In this document: piece after piece, positions 14,954 to 23,268 of the stretch
Numbering within the stretch: the stretch's first letter is position 1
Layout: each line of letters begins with the position of its first letter
Notes under the pieces: generated by a model
Told to the model about the DNA's origin: nothing
Databases searched by the model: none
What the model saw: the letters and a program-made list of their open reading frames with translations, nothing else
IMG/VR virus record: IMGVR_UViG_3300002223_000008
Span: 18,078-59,725 of that record
Direction: 5' to 3' (one strand)
Source of the DNA: a virus
DNA length: 41,648 bases
Translations under genes and position numbers: made by a program

Positions 14954-17823
14954 GCTAATCTCCCAATAAATAGCCGTTCCCAGTACGCAGCACAATCATC
15001 CCAGGATGTATTCCGACGCGTCCACTCCATCATGGTCTGACGCCCAGCCTGCGTCTGAGCCGCTTCACACACCGCTTCAACAAAATGTGCATCATCCACC
15101 TTCCACCCGAACACTACGGATTGACCAAGAGCCCCCATCGGGAACACCACAGGCCATGCCCCGCACGCTTGCGCCAGATAACTCGAGATACAATTTTCTT
15201 CTTTCCACGTACTCGGGTAACACCAAACCCCTGATTTCAAAAGTTCCTTATACAGTTCTGGCTGCCCAATCCGCCCACGCCACGTCACTCCTGGCAACGT
15301 CTGGACCAACGACATCACGCGCTCCTTGAATGCCGCCCCTTCTGGTGTCGCGGTCACCCCCATTTTATCCGCTGAATCCCACCCGTAATAACAGTGGAGC
15401 TCCGCCTGAGGAAGTTGCTTCACAATCGTCGGCCAATACCGCTCGAGCAATACATTCAATCCACGAAACGGTGTACTCACATACACCATGCGCATAGGAT
15501 TTCTCTGTTTCTCAACCTCATCCTCATCTTCACACGGATTAATATCATGCGGATCAATCCCATTTCGCCCTGAATATATTTTAGAAATCCCAGAATATAA
15601 ACTAGCGTGATAATCTGAAATACACCAAATCGCATCGACCCACTGGGATGCCATCTCCACCCGTTGACGATCAATCGAATCATGCAACCACAGCCCCCGC
15701 CACCCAGCTTCCAATGGGCGAACCTGATTCACAAAGATCTCTGGATGCCTCCAGCCGAGGAGAATCTCAGTCGGGACATACTCAGATACGGGTTTGTAGG
15801 AGATCTCGCCGTACAAGTCAACGTCGGCCCCCACAAAGCCACTCCCATACACCGTCACCGCATGCCCCCGGCGGGCAAACGCCCGACTCAACCGGATCAC
15901 CGCCTCTTCGCTCCCCCCAATCCCTTTCCCAAGGGATTCAGGACCCCACACTTCTGGTGACAGAGGGCACACAATGGCAATTGTTCGACTTCGCACCGAA
16001 CTCATGGGAAGTGGAACCATCAAGGCAAGGTCACCAGCATCAGCCGGAGCTCCGCCCAACACAGCTGGCATTCGCACCGTTCCCATGACTTGACGGAACG
16101 TGTCAACTGAATACGCACGTAACCGTGCCGTCTCGAACCTTGGAGGAGCCAAACCCTTGGACGACGGCCCATTTGGCACCAACGCAAAAACATATCCACC
16201 CGGATTCACCACTTGATATGCCCGTTTTACAACTTCGTCCGGGTACTTCACCCGTTCCAAACAACTCCACAGCACCACCGCGTCATAGTGACCGACAATC
16301 TGATCAACTCGTTCAATCCGCACCGCCTTCAACCCGTATTCTTTGTAAAGAACACTTGTTTCAAGAGGCCCTCCAATCTGAAGCAGCGACTGAATCTCAG
16401 GAGCTTGCGATATATGATCAAAGATATACTTCACCGATGGATCATCCCACGTGTCTTCAAATTGACGAAGCTGCGCCTTAGGGATCTCCCCACGAGACGC
16501 AGCACCACACACGGCTCCAGCAATACGTATCCATTTTTTGATTTCCGCACAATCACGAAGAACTGGACTGGATCGAGCAATAATTAATCCTGCCGTTTCC
16601 GCATCATCATGCCGAAGGAAAAACTCCGCAGCATCTGAAATGGCCTGCTGCCCGCGACGAAGATTCAATGCAACGGACAACGTATCCACATTATGCCGAT
16701 GCGCCGTATCTTCAGGAACACGGCACAACGCCGTCTCTGACTCGTCCAATGCCTCCTGGAGCTGCCCAACTTCCATCAATGCCCGAACATAGTCCCCCAC
16801 CCAGCCCACGGACTCATGGAGCGGGTTAATCGCAAACGGCGTCTCTGGAATCTCAGCCCGTTTGGCCATGGCTCCGTAATAGATACATGAATTCCAATCA
16901 GACTTCTTCGCATGCGTTTCAAGCAATCCTGCATACGCATCCCGCCATGTCGGACGAAGCGCCACAGCCTGTAAATCGTATCCAACAGATCGATCCAAAT
17001 CCCCCTTGAACCGATACAGATCCCCCAAAAAATGTAACGCAAGATATTTTTCATCTGACACTGTAGCTTTTGGCAGGTACTTCTCAAACGCAGACACCGC
17101 CGCATCAAACTCCTGATGATGCGCATGCTCTAATCCAAGATAAAATAAGATCCTCTCATCATATTTTTCATACGGAACCTTCAACAAAATATCCAAATTT
17201 CGACGACTTGGCACCGCTCGCTTTCGCACATGACGACGATGCACCACTTTCATATGCGTATATTTTCCCAGCCGATGGCCTGCCGATGGAATTGCTTCAT
17301 GCACGGGATACATCCACCGCCAATTCGGATCATTACGAACCAACCGCTCACGATGTTGCGTCGTAACACACCGAAGCCCCAACTGCTGAATCAACTCCTG
17401 CGGGATCAATTGCCCTGCACGAATTAACGGATCAATCTGCTCAGTCAACAGCTTCTCGCCAACCCCATCAAACGCATACAAATATTCCAGCACCGCGCCA
17501 TCTAAATTCTGTTCAATACACTTCTGCAACATATCCTCAAGATATTCACGACCGACCAGCACGTCATCGTCGTCGAGCCAAAAACAATATTCAGTTGTCA
17601 ATTTAGAAAATGATTCATTTCGGGCTGCTGAGAAATCATCAATCCACGGGAAGGAAGACACTTCAGCACCAAACGCTTTTGCCACTTCAATCGTATTATC
17701 AGTTGAACCAGTATCTACCACCACAACCTGATCAAATAATCTATGCACTGAACGAAGACACTGCTCCAACGTCTCAGCACAATTTTTCACAATCATAGCA
17801 AGACCTACAGAGCCTTTTCGCAT
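14950..17823 (-). CDS. Fused glycosyltransferase: GT2, TPR, methyltransferase-like, GT-B
   Basis: 957 residues. Residues 1-95 are a GT2 domain (MIVKN, VVVDTGSTDNT, WIDDFSAARNES, FWLDDDDVL). Roughly 180-400 are helical TPR-like repeats (LDRSVGYDLQAVALRPTWRDA and similar). About 440-590 resembles a methyltransferase fold (HYDAVVLWSCLERVKYPDEV, VVNPGGYVFALV). About 600-957 is a GT-B domain (GGSEEAVIRLSRAFARRGH, YVSTPFRGLNVLLERYW, YPSTWKEENCISSYLAQA). This order suggests a processive glycan or protein glycosylating enzyme with a scaffolding middle. ATG 17823 follows GGGGGTAGAG; longer starts lack this. It is the largest gene of the cassette. Confidence 0.75.
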   Translation of the reverse strand: MRKGSVGLAMIVKNCAETLEQCLRSVHRLFDQVVVVDTGSTDNTIEVAKAFGAEVSSFPWIDDFSAARNESFSKLTTEYCFWLDDDDVLVGREYLEDMLQKCIEQNLDGAVLEYLYAFDGVGEKLLTEQIDPLIRAGQLIPQELIQQLGLRCVTTQHRERLVRNDPNWRWMYPVHEAIPSAGHRLGKYTHMKVVHRRHVRKRAVPSRRNLDILLKVPYEKYDERILFYLGLEHAHHQEFDAAVSAFEKYLPKATVSDEKYLALHFLGDLYRFKGDLDRSVGYDLQAVALRPTWRDAYAGLLETHAKKSDWNSCIYYGAMAKRAEIPETPFAINPLHESVGWVGDYVRALMEVGQLQEALDESETALCRVPEDTAHRHNVDTLSVALNLRRGQQAISDAAEFFLRHDDAETAGLIIARSSPVLRDCAEIKKWIRIAGAVCGAASRGEIPKAQLRQFEDTWDDPSVKYIFDHISQAPEIQSLLQIGGPLETSVLYKEYGLKAVRIERVDQIVGHYDAVVLWSCLERVKYPDEVVKRAYQVVNPGGYVFALVPNGPSSKGLAPPRFETARLRAYSVDTFRQVMGTVRMPAVLGGAPADAGDLALMVPLPMSSVRSRTIAIVCPLSPEVWGPESLGKGIGGSEEAVIRLSRAFARRGHAVTVYGSGFVGADVDLYGEISYKPVSEYVPTEILLGWRHPEIFVNQVRPLEAGWRGLWLHDSIDRQRVEMASQWVDAIWCISDYHASLYSGISKIYSGRNGIDPHDINPCEDEDEVEKQRNPMRMVYVSTPFRGLNVLLERYWPTIVKQLPQAELHCYYGWDSADKMGVTATPEGAAFKERVMSLVQTLPGVTWRGRIGQPELYKELLKSGVWCYPSTWKEENCISSYLAQACGAWPVVFPMGALGQSVVFGWKVDDAHFVEAVCEAAQTQAGRQTMMEWTRRNTSWDDCAAYWERLFIGRLA

Positions 17824-17839
17824 ATTGACTCTACCCCCG

Positions 17840-18133
17840 CTATGCCGTTGTACGCTCCCACCGCACTGCAACTTCCTGAAGAACAGTTTGTTTGACAAGG
17901 CAATGTCCAAGCAGATCCAACCAGAGACACTCAGAATCCCATAAACGGCGAGTCAGAAAATCATAGGCATCATCTCGAATCAGTTGCAGTTCTTGTTGCG
18001 TTTGTATGTCCGTAACCTCGTGAACCTCTAAGTCACTCAACGCCTGCCGAACCACACGAACAGCAATCAATACGGGAAAATCAAATCCTTGAAGATCATC
18101 TCCACCCCAGACCGCTCTCATCGAAGTGCTCAT
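17840..18133 (-). CDS. Small hypothetical protein at the head of the glycan cassette
   Basis: 97 residues (from ATG 18133), helical (VVRQALSDLEVHEVTDIQTQQE, then RDDAYDFLTRRLW), with no recognised domain. It lies just downstream of a promoter-like site carrying a 12-bp palindrome, and 16 bases before the large glycosyltransferase. A TTG at 18151 or an ATG at 18121 are alternative starts. A regulatory or accessory role is possible but only by position. Confidence 0.5.
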   Translation of the reverse strand: MSTSMRAVWGGDDLQGFDFPVLIAVRVVRQALSDLEVHEVTDIQTQQELQLIRDDAYDFLTRRLWDSECLWLDLLGHCLVKQTVLQEVAVRWERTTA

Positions 18134-18139
18134 GAACCC

Positions 18140-18168
18140 ACGATAACCCAACCGGTTGGACTATGCAA
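18140..18168 (-). promoter_or_regulatory. Possible promoter with embedded palindromic operator
   Basis: Reading the minus strand, TTGCAT and TATCGT are separated by exactly 17 bases, and the spacer contains a perfect 12-bp palindrome (CCAACCGGTTGG at 18148-18159). Matches to sigma70 consensus are modest (3/6 and 4/6). If used, initiation would fall almost at the ATG at 18133, so the first message could be nearly leaderless, or start at the next ATG. A repressor at the palindrome would block RNA polymerase. It would control the glycan cassette. Confidence 0.35.
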
Positions 18169-18202
18169 GCACTTTTTTCAGATCACGGACGTAAAAACTC
18201 AA

Positions 18203-19015
18203 TTATAAGATAAGTCCCTTATTAGAACCACCACCACCAAAGAAATAATACGGATTATTATACAATTTCAAAGCAAGAGTATTCCCCGACGGAATGAACT
18301 CATTAAACTGGTACCAGTATTCAAAATCAGCAGTCGGAGCATCAATAGTAACACCCAAGGTAATCGGCAAAGCACCGGGACTCGAACTATTAATCTCCGT
18401 AGCTTTACTTGACACCAGTACGCCATTATCCCAAATTGCCATTCCAGTTGCCGAATCAGCACCAGTCCCGTCGCTCCATGACACCATGATCGCATGCCAC
18501 TCATTAATTAACGTTGACCCAGCAGTCCCATCGAGGAAATCAGCACCCGGAGATGCTTCCGTGGCGGATATCCGTTGACCCAGATTCAGCGAGATGACAT
18601 CATTACTAGGAAAAGCTACCTCTGGAGCCTGAATCGAAAACATTGATAGGGGGTTACCAGCAGACTCATTATTCGTCATAATCAATGTGGGGGTTTGCAC
18701 CAACACCCGTTGCGCCCACGCGATTGTACGTCGGTGCCGATCCATCGCGAGAAACGACGTTTCGGACACCTGGACAGACCTCGCCCCTGTCGTCCCTCCC
18801 CCGTTCATGTTCACTCCGTACGATTGCCATGTTGTCTGCCCAGTTGCACCAGCGTTGAAAGTCGTTGCGTCCCCTGGAAGTCGCGTCACATATTCTAAAG
18901 TCGTCGTAGGATCTTCACCTTGAATTAACGGGCAACATCCAACTAACGACGCTGGTGCTACACGCCAATTAATAAGCGCCTGCGGATTTGGTTTTGGAGA
19001 TAGCGTATATGCCAT
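18203..19015 (-). CDS. LamG/concanavalin-like virion surface protein
   Basis: 270 residues, all beta: repeated Thr/Ser/Gly-rich strands with a jelly-roll-like order, and a central EWHAIMVSWSDGTGADSATGMAIWDNGVLV, the strand-turn signature of laminin-G-like (concanavalin) domains that bind glycans. No signal peptide is present. Ribosome site AGGGGATTAAC precedes the ATG. It follows a terminator (19031-19072) after the small 90-aa genes, so it may be separately transcribed or read through. Phage LamG proteins usually decorate heads or fibres. Confidence 0.6.
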   Translation of the reverse strand: MAYTLSPKPNPQALINWRVAPASLVGCCPLIQGEDPTTTLEYVTRLPGDATTFNAGATGQTTWQSYGVNMNGGGTTGARSVQVSETSFLAMDRHRRTIAWAQRVLVQTPTLIMTNNESAGNPLSMFSIQAPEVAFPSNDVISLNLGQRISATEASPGADFLDGTAGSTLINEWHAIMVSWSDGTGADSATGMAIWDNGVLVSSKATEINSSSPGALPITLGVTIDAPTADFEYWYQFNEFIPSGNTLALKLYNNPYYFFGGGGSNKGLIL

Positions 19016-19030
19016 GTTAATCCCCTAACA

Positions 19031-19072
19031 AAGAAAAGGCCCGACTGAGAACCACATATTCCCAGCCGAGCC
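19031..19072 (-). terminator. Rho-independent terminator after the 90-aa genes
   Basis: On the minus strand a 13-base stem (GGCTCGGCTGGGA pairing with TCTCAGTCGGGCC, three G-U pairs) with a 9-base loop is followed by TTTTCTTTG. It sits 21 bases after the stop of the 90-aa gene and just before the LamG-like gene, so it would reduce transcription of that gene relative to capsid genes. Confidence 0.75.
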
Positions 19073-19093
19073 TATCGTAACACACATCGCCGA

Positions 19094-19366
19094 TCAATAC
19101 CCGTACGCGATTGCCTTCCCCTCCAACGCGGCACCCTCCAGAACAAAGGTCACCACCCCTCGACGACTCACTGGAGATGAAATCGTCACCCCCCACTGAG
19201 TCCCACCAGCCGCCGTACTCGGCGTAAACATAAAATGTTCGATGATCGCAAGCCCTGGAGTCCAAGTCTCGCCATCGCCAACTGATGTCAGATCTGCCTT
19301 CACACCACGCATGTTTCCCTCGATAAAATCCAATCGAGTTCCAGCTGTCTCAGCAACTTCTGCCAT
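19094..19366 (-). CDS. Small decoration-type protein, tandem paralogue B
   Basis: 90 residues, beta-rich, equal in length to the upstream neighbour and about two-thirds identical by hand count (shared ETAGTR, VKADLTS, TWTPGL, AYGY end). Starts MAEVAETAGTR after GTAGGAGGATGCA, a very strong site. It has no cysteine or catalytic motif. Placed after capsid and decoration genes and before a LamG-like protein, it is probably a capsid decoration or fibre-base protein. The exact name is not certain. Confidence 0.6.
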   Translation of the reverse strand: MAEVAETAGTRLDFIEGNMRGVKADLTSVGDGETWTPGLAIIEHFMFTPSTAAGGTQWGVTISSPVSRRGVVTFVLEGAALEGKAIAYGY

Positions 19367-19379
19367 TGCATCCTCCTAC

Positions 19380-19652
19380 TTAATACCCGTACGCCATGGC
19401 AATTCCCGCCAACGTCCCAGACTCAATGGCAAACGTGACGACAGCTTGCCTCGTTGCCGGAGCTGACACTGTCGCACCCCACTGTGTCGTTGCCCCAGCC
19501 GTCGTTGGAGTAAACACAAAACTCTCGATAATAGACAACCCAGGCGTCCACGTATCCGCATCATCAACGGACGTCAGATCCGCCTTCACGGCCCGCAGAT
19601 TTCCCACAACAAAGTCACGCCGAGTCCCCGCTGTTTCTGCCGCTGCCGCCAT
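19380..19652 (-). CDS. Small decoration-type protein, tandem paralogue A
   Basis: 90 residues starting MAAAAETAGTRRDF. It is the tandem partner of the next gene, 13 bases apart with no insertions or deletions between the two proteins. The ribosome site (GGGGGATGCTGGT) is good. It lies downstream of the 16-bp hairpin at 19683-19742, which may protect or process its message. As a high-copy virion surface protein it is a candidate for glycosylation by the cassette (inference). Confidence 0.6.
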   Translation of the reverse strand: MAAAAETAGTRRDFVVGNLRAVKADLTSVDDADTWTPGLSIIESFVFTPTTAGATTQWGATVSAPATRQAVVTFAIESGTLAGIAMAYGY

Positions 19653-19682
19653 ACCAGCATCCCCCTTTCGTCGTCATCGACT

Positions 19683-19742
19683 GTGTGGTGGCCGGAGGAT
19701 AACTCGACCCCATCCAACGTCCTGGCCCTCCGGCCACCACAC
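19683..19742. repeat. Perfect 16-bp GC-rich inverted repeat in the gene gap
   Basis: GTGTGGTGGCCGGAGG at 19683-19698 and its exact complement CCTCCGGCCACCACAC at 19727-19742 are separated by 28 bases. No T-run follows on either strand, so this is not a simple terminator. As RNA it would be a very stable stem between the decoration gene and the 90-aa pair, and could stop 3' exonucleases, set message ratios or act as a processing site. Confidence 0.7.
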
Positions 19743-19752
19743 GCAACACCGA

Positions 19753-20214
19753 CTACAATTGACTGATGAAAACAGCCGACCCAGCAGACAGCCCGGTCTG
19801 AATCGCAATCGCAGCCGCATTGAAGTGCGACGTATTGCGAATACTCAGAACACCCGTGTTTGCACTCGGGCCAAGACCCGCGCCAGCCGCATCCGCCGTC
19901 ACCACCCGACCCGTTGCCGGACCGTAGATGGTCACCCAGCCGAAGTTCAACGCGGCCAGAGTCGTCTCAGCGATGCCGAAGAACATATCCGTCGCGCCGC
20001 TGGACGCCTGTACCTGCATCCCCATCAATGCCGCCGTCGTCACGGACGAATCCATCTTCAGAGCTTCACCAGCCGGAATCAAGGCACTCGCCTTCACATA
20101 CCGCAACACCTTGCCCGCTTCAAACCGCCACACACCAAGCTCTTCCTGTTGCGTGGTATCATTGGCAGTGATTTTTGTTTTGAACGGCCCAGTATTCAAA
20201 TACGGCCCACTCAC
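19753..20214 (-). CDS. Head decoration-like protein (capsid cement type)
   Basis: 153 residues. VLRYVKASALIPAGEALKMD, followed by FGIAETTLAALNFGWVTIYG and ADAAGAGLGPSANTGVLS, resembles the beta-barrel proteins (DUF2190-like) that cap head trimers next to the capsid gene in many phages. The start codon is GTG, with AAAGGA upstream. It is separated from the capsid gene only by the LAGLIDADG gene, consistent with a capsid-decoration pair that was parted by homing. Confidence 0.6.
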   Translation of the reverse strand: MSGPYLNTGPFKTKITANDTTQQEELGVWRFEAGKVLRYVKASALIPAGEALKMDSSVTTAALMGMQVQASSGATDMFFGIAETTLAALNFGWVTIYGPATGRVVTADAAGAGLGPSANTGVLSIRNTSHFNAAAIAIQTGLSAGSAVFISQL

Positions 20215-20232
20215 GGCAATCCTTTCGCGTAC

Positions 20233-20865
20233 TTACAGTACGCCACTAGAGGTGGTTCCCATGGCCGGGTGGGGATTCATTTCTCGCTCTCGGTCGGCCC
20301 CTACCACACCCTCTAGCGGAGACCCAACTGAGCCAAGGACAACCCGAGAGGGCTCAGACAGAGTCGGTTCCACTACGTCGCCATGGCCAATTCCACGACG
20401 ATTCAACTTTTTTACACCCATCAAAATAGATAAAATTTCTTTATCTGTAACCATCGGTACTGTAGTTTTATACCCAGCCCCCAAAGAAATTGCACGACGT
20501 CGTGCAATCAACCGAATAAGCAAATCTGCGTGAGCGCGTTTCGTTACAAGATATGGCTGGACCGAGCTAATAAATCGCTCAATTTGCTCCTTGCCCTTAA
20601 CTTCTAGCCACCACGCTGGCTTACATCTTGGATTTGGCTGCTGATAATATTGCACAAAATACTTTACCCCGATCGTATCCAAAATTGAACTAGTCTCTAA
20701 GATCATCGCCTCGTCGGTATTAGACAAAATAAATCTAATCACCAAGCTTGAGTACGCAGATCCCCCTCGACGCGTACGCACACTCTGGCTTAAACGGGCT
20801 TGAAAAGAACCTTCCCCGTCAACTATCCCAGCAAGCCAGCCGAGACGACAATCCAGAGACTTCAT
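20233..20865 (-). CDS. Free-standing LAGLIDADG homing endonuclease
   Basis: 210 residues. Only one clear LAGLIDADG motif is seen (LGWLAGIVDGEGSFQARL, residues 8-25), so it probably works as a dimer. FILSNTDEAMILETSSILDTIG and CKPAWWLEVKGKEQIERFI match the core of this family. The basic C-terminal half may bind DNA. It sits exactly between the major capsid and decoration genes, a common landing place for intergenic homing enzymes. No intron ends are evident, so it appears to stand alone. Confidence 0.85.
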   Translation of the reverse strand: MKSLDCRLGWLAGIVDGEGSFQARLSQSVRTRRGGSAYSSLVIRFILSNTDEAMILETSSILDTIGVKYFVQYYQQPNPRCKPAWWLEVKGKEQIERFISSVQPYLVTKRAHADLLIRLIARRRAISLGAGYKTTVPMVTDKEILSILMGVKKLNRRGIGHGDVVEPTLSEPSRVVLGSVGSPLEGVVGADREREMNPHPAMGTTSSGVL

Positions 20866-20887
20866 GTCACCACCCCTATTATTTATT

Positions 20888-21859
20888 TTACGATAAACCG
20901 GTCATGCGACACTGCAACCTTGGAGCTTGAATGACAAGCTGACCTGCAAAAAGGATCTGACCCAGCAATGCATCCTGGTTCGTAGGCTTCTGGAATCCAG
21001 TAAACTGGAAATCTCGATCCTTATGGATGAGCAGCTTGATAAAGTCCGTATTCAGCTGCCACAAATTCCCTGACGCACAGTGGCTATCCACCACCACCGC
21101 AGCGCCATTGAAGTTGATCGCAGAGAACCCAACACGCGCAAGGTCATCAAACCCAGGCCCAGACGGGGTCCGCTGAGAGGGCTGAGACCGCTCCCAGAAC
21201 CTATCCCAGAGGGCCTGCGTGGTCACGATCAGATCAGGCCGATGGGGCTGAATCGTCGCACTCCCCATCCCGGTATTCACCAACGCCAAAGACAGCGCCC
21301 CACCCGTCGTATTCAGATTCCCCTGAACAGCAGTTGCCTGAACCGATCCATCGTTCCGGCTGATCCCGCCGTAGGTCGCCACGTTCGTCCCGCTGTCAAT
21401 CCCGGCGATCAGACCCTGAATCGCCTTATTGGCGTTCCCAGTACCGTCGAGATACGCATCCGTCCCGAGCAGATCAGCCAGAGTGATCCGGGCCGTCTCC
21501 ATCTCGGCTTCAACCAGATCAAGAATCTTGGTCCCTGACCCGGAAGTCTTCAGAATTGTCCGCCCATCCACCGTCAGATTGACATAATACTGTGCCCAGT
21601 CGAACTGCAATACCGTCTTGGTCGGGCGACGGCTGATATCAAACGTATCCAGACCAGAGTATGACCCTGCATTCAGCTTGTCATACAAGATCGGCTGCCG
21701 AATCAGATCTCCCCCATCGAGGATCGCCCGCTCCTTGGACGCCAGTCGGACCCACATCGCATTGCTATTGAAAAACAGATCAATAAGCCCTGGCAGATAT
21801 GAGTCAACAGCACTGGCTGCCACATCGGCAAGCTGTCGGCTATCAGTAGGAAGCGCCAT
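20888..21859 (-). CDS. Major capsid protein (HK97-type)
   Basis: 323 residues. An N-terminal helix-rich arm (MALPTDSRQLADVAASAVDSYLPG) is followed by RLASKERAILDGGDLIRQPI, VEAEMETARITLADLLGTDAYLDG and a C-terminal FQFTGFQKPTNQDALLGQILFAGQLV, in the order seen in phage head proteins of this length. No protease gene is evident nearby, only a scaffold-like gene upstream. The start follows GAGGAGGATGATGAGAC. It is the anchor of the head module. Confidence 0.75.
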   Translation of the reverse strand: MALPTDSRQLADVAASAVDSYLPGLIDLFFNSNAMWVRLASKERAILDGGDLIRQPILYDKLNAGSYSGLDTFDISRRPTKTVLQFDWAQYYVNLTVDGRTILKTSGSGTKILDLVEAEMETARITLADLLGTDAYLDGTGNANKAIQGLIAGIDSGTNVATYGGISRNDGSVQATAVQGNLNTTGGALSLALVNTGMGSATIQPHRPDLIVTTQALWDRFWERSQPSQRTPSGPGFDDLARVGFSAINFNGAAVVVDSHCASGNLWQLNTDFIKLLIHKDRDFQFTGFQKPTNQDALLGQILFAGQLVIQAPRLQCRMTGLS

Positions 21860-21896
21860 GTCTCATCATCCTCCTCGCAGGGGCGATCATCCGACG

Positions 21897-22826
21897 CTAT
21901 TCGTTAAACAACGACGGACCAAACTTCTTCGCAAGTGCATTCGCCGCCTGCTGTCTCAGTGTTCCAAATCCCGCCTTGTTCCCTAAAGAAATAGGAACCT
22001 TATAGACGGGGGCTCCACCAGCCTGCGCGGGAGCCGCCTCGAGCTTTTTATTTGCAACCTCCTGCTCAAAATCCTTCTTCCCCTGCTCGTACGCCGCCTT
22101 CTTTGCCGTCTCCAACTGTGACCCAAAAGACGACGCCTGAAGCAGTTGCTCTCCAAGAGCGATCGGGTCCATCTGCCCACCAATCGCTTTCGCCGCTTGC
22201 TCCATAACAAGATCCACATTGAACGACGGATCTTGGGCCTTCCGCTCCAACGCCTTCCTCAAGAGCGACAGATGATTCGTCAAGTACGTCTGGTACCACT
22301 GTTCCTTATTCGCCAACGTTGTGTTCATCGCCTGAGCAAACTGATTTAGCGTCTGATTCAAATTCTGAGCAAACTCCTGTCCCATCATCTGACGAAACTT
22401 CCCAAACTGTTCCGCCACCGGGAGCCCTTCATACTCTTCAAATGTATTCCGCGTCTGTTGGGTCGGCTGCTCCGTCGCCTGCCGAACCTGCTGCCGACCC
22501 TGTCCAGTAAGCTTCGCCCGCAACACCGCCTCAACATCATCACCCCAGAGGGGCTGTACCGTCTGCCACCACTCGTTCCACCGCTGTGCCTGTGTCTGAG
22601 CTTCGTCATACTTCTTTTGCAAATCCCCGTGCTGCTGCGTCCACTTCCCATGTTCAGACTGAAGGGACTCATACGCTTTCCCAAGATCGTCAACTGAACC
22701 GTACTCTTTCCCGCCAAACTTCAGCGGCTGACCTGACGGCGCACCTGCACCGTTCGACACCGATGTTCCCGTCGATGCCGCCGCTGTCCCTGTTCCACCA
22801 ACTCCGGTAACCGATTCATCCGCCAT
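21897..22826 (-). CDS. Scaffold-like protein, head assembly
   Basis: 309 residues, low-complexity Gly/Ala/Thr/Ser N-terminus (to about 30) then helix-rich, Gln-rich and charged sequence (HGKWTQQHGDLQKKYDEAQT, LNQTLNQFAQAMNTTLANKE). It lies directly before the capsid gene, the classic place and composition for an internal scaffold. ATG 22826 has AGGA 8 bases upstream; the longer frame start at 22880 lacks a site. No enzyme motif is visible. Confidence 0.65.
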   Translation of the reverse strand: MADESVTGVGGTGTAAASTGTSVSNGAGAPSGQPLKFGGKEYGSVDDLGKAYESLQSEHGKWTQQHGDLQKKYDEAQTQAQRWNEWWQTVQPLWGDDVEAVLRAKLTGQGRQQVRQATEQPTQQTRNTFEEYEGLPVAEQFGKFRQMMGQEFAQNLNQTLNQFAQAMNTTLANKEQWYQTYLTNHLSLLRKALERKAQDPSFNVDLVMEQAAKAIGGQMDPIALGEQLLQASSFGSQLETAKKAAYEQGKKDFEQEVANKKLEAAPAQAGGAPVYKVPISLGNKAGFGTLRQQAANALAKKFGPSLFNE

Positions 22827-22901
22827 GATATTCCTGTCTCCCTCAGAAGTTCCCGTTACGGTCCCCAGTTCCCTGGGCATAACGAGTTCTGGTTCGATAT
22901 A

Positions 22902-23267
22902 TTACATTCCTGGCATCATTCCCGGGGGCATCCCCGGAGGCATCCCGCCGCCAGCCGACGGGCCACCCATCATCGAACCACCACCGGCCCCTGGAGGCTG
23001 TGAGGCACCCGGTCCGCCGGGTGGTCCCTCGAGCAGCACACGCAGAGCCTCGCTCGCAATCATTCCAACGCGAGGGTCCGATTTTGATACTTCCCGAAGC
23101 AATTGCACAATCTGTGACATTTTCTCCTGAGTCGTATCTGGCGGTGGTGACTTCTGTCCAAGCATCATCGCCAGCATTGACATCGGCGACGCACTGTCTG
23201 GCGTCACCCCCTGAGAAGCCGTCAATCCTGGAACAGGAGGAGCAAATCCCACAGGAGTTTGCGGCAT
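22902..23267 (-). CDS. Gly/Pro/Met-rich small head-region protein
   Basis: 121 residues from the ATG at 23267, one base after the neighbouring stop. The N-terminal part has a helical block (MSQIVQLLREVSKSDPRVGM, then LRVLLEG), and the last 40 residues are dominated by Gly, Pro and Met (GGGMPPGMPPGMMPGM). It lies between scaffold and portal-linked genes and shares the Gly/Pro/Met-rich character of the 143-aa protein three genes upstream. Function is unknown; it could be a virion-internal or flexible linker protein. Confidence 0.5.
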   Translation of the reverse strand: MPQTPVGFAPPVPGLTASQGVTPDSASPMSMLAMMLGQKSPPPDTTQEKMSQIVQLLREVSKSDPRVGMIASEALRVLLEGPPGGPGASQPPGAGGGSMMGGPSAGGGMPPGMPPGMMPGM

Positions 23268-23268
23268 G

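Noticed and set aside
20233-20865. A group I intron carrying the LAGLIDADG gene in the capsid gene
   Set aside because: The capsid and decoration proteins are each complete on both sides, so there is no split exon to join.
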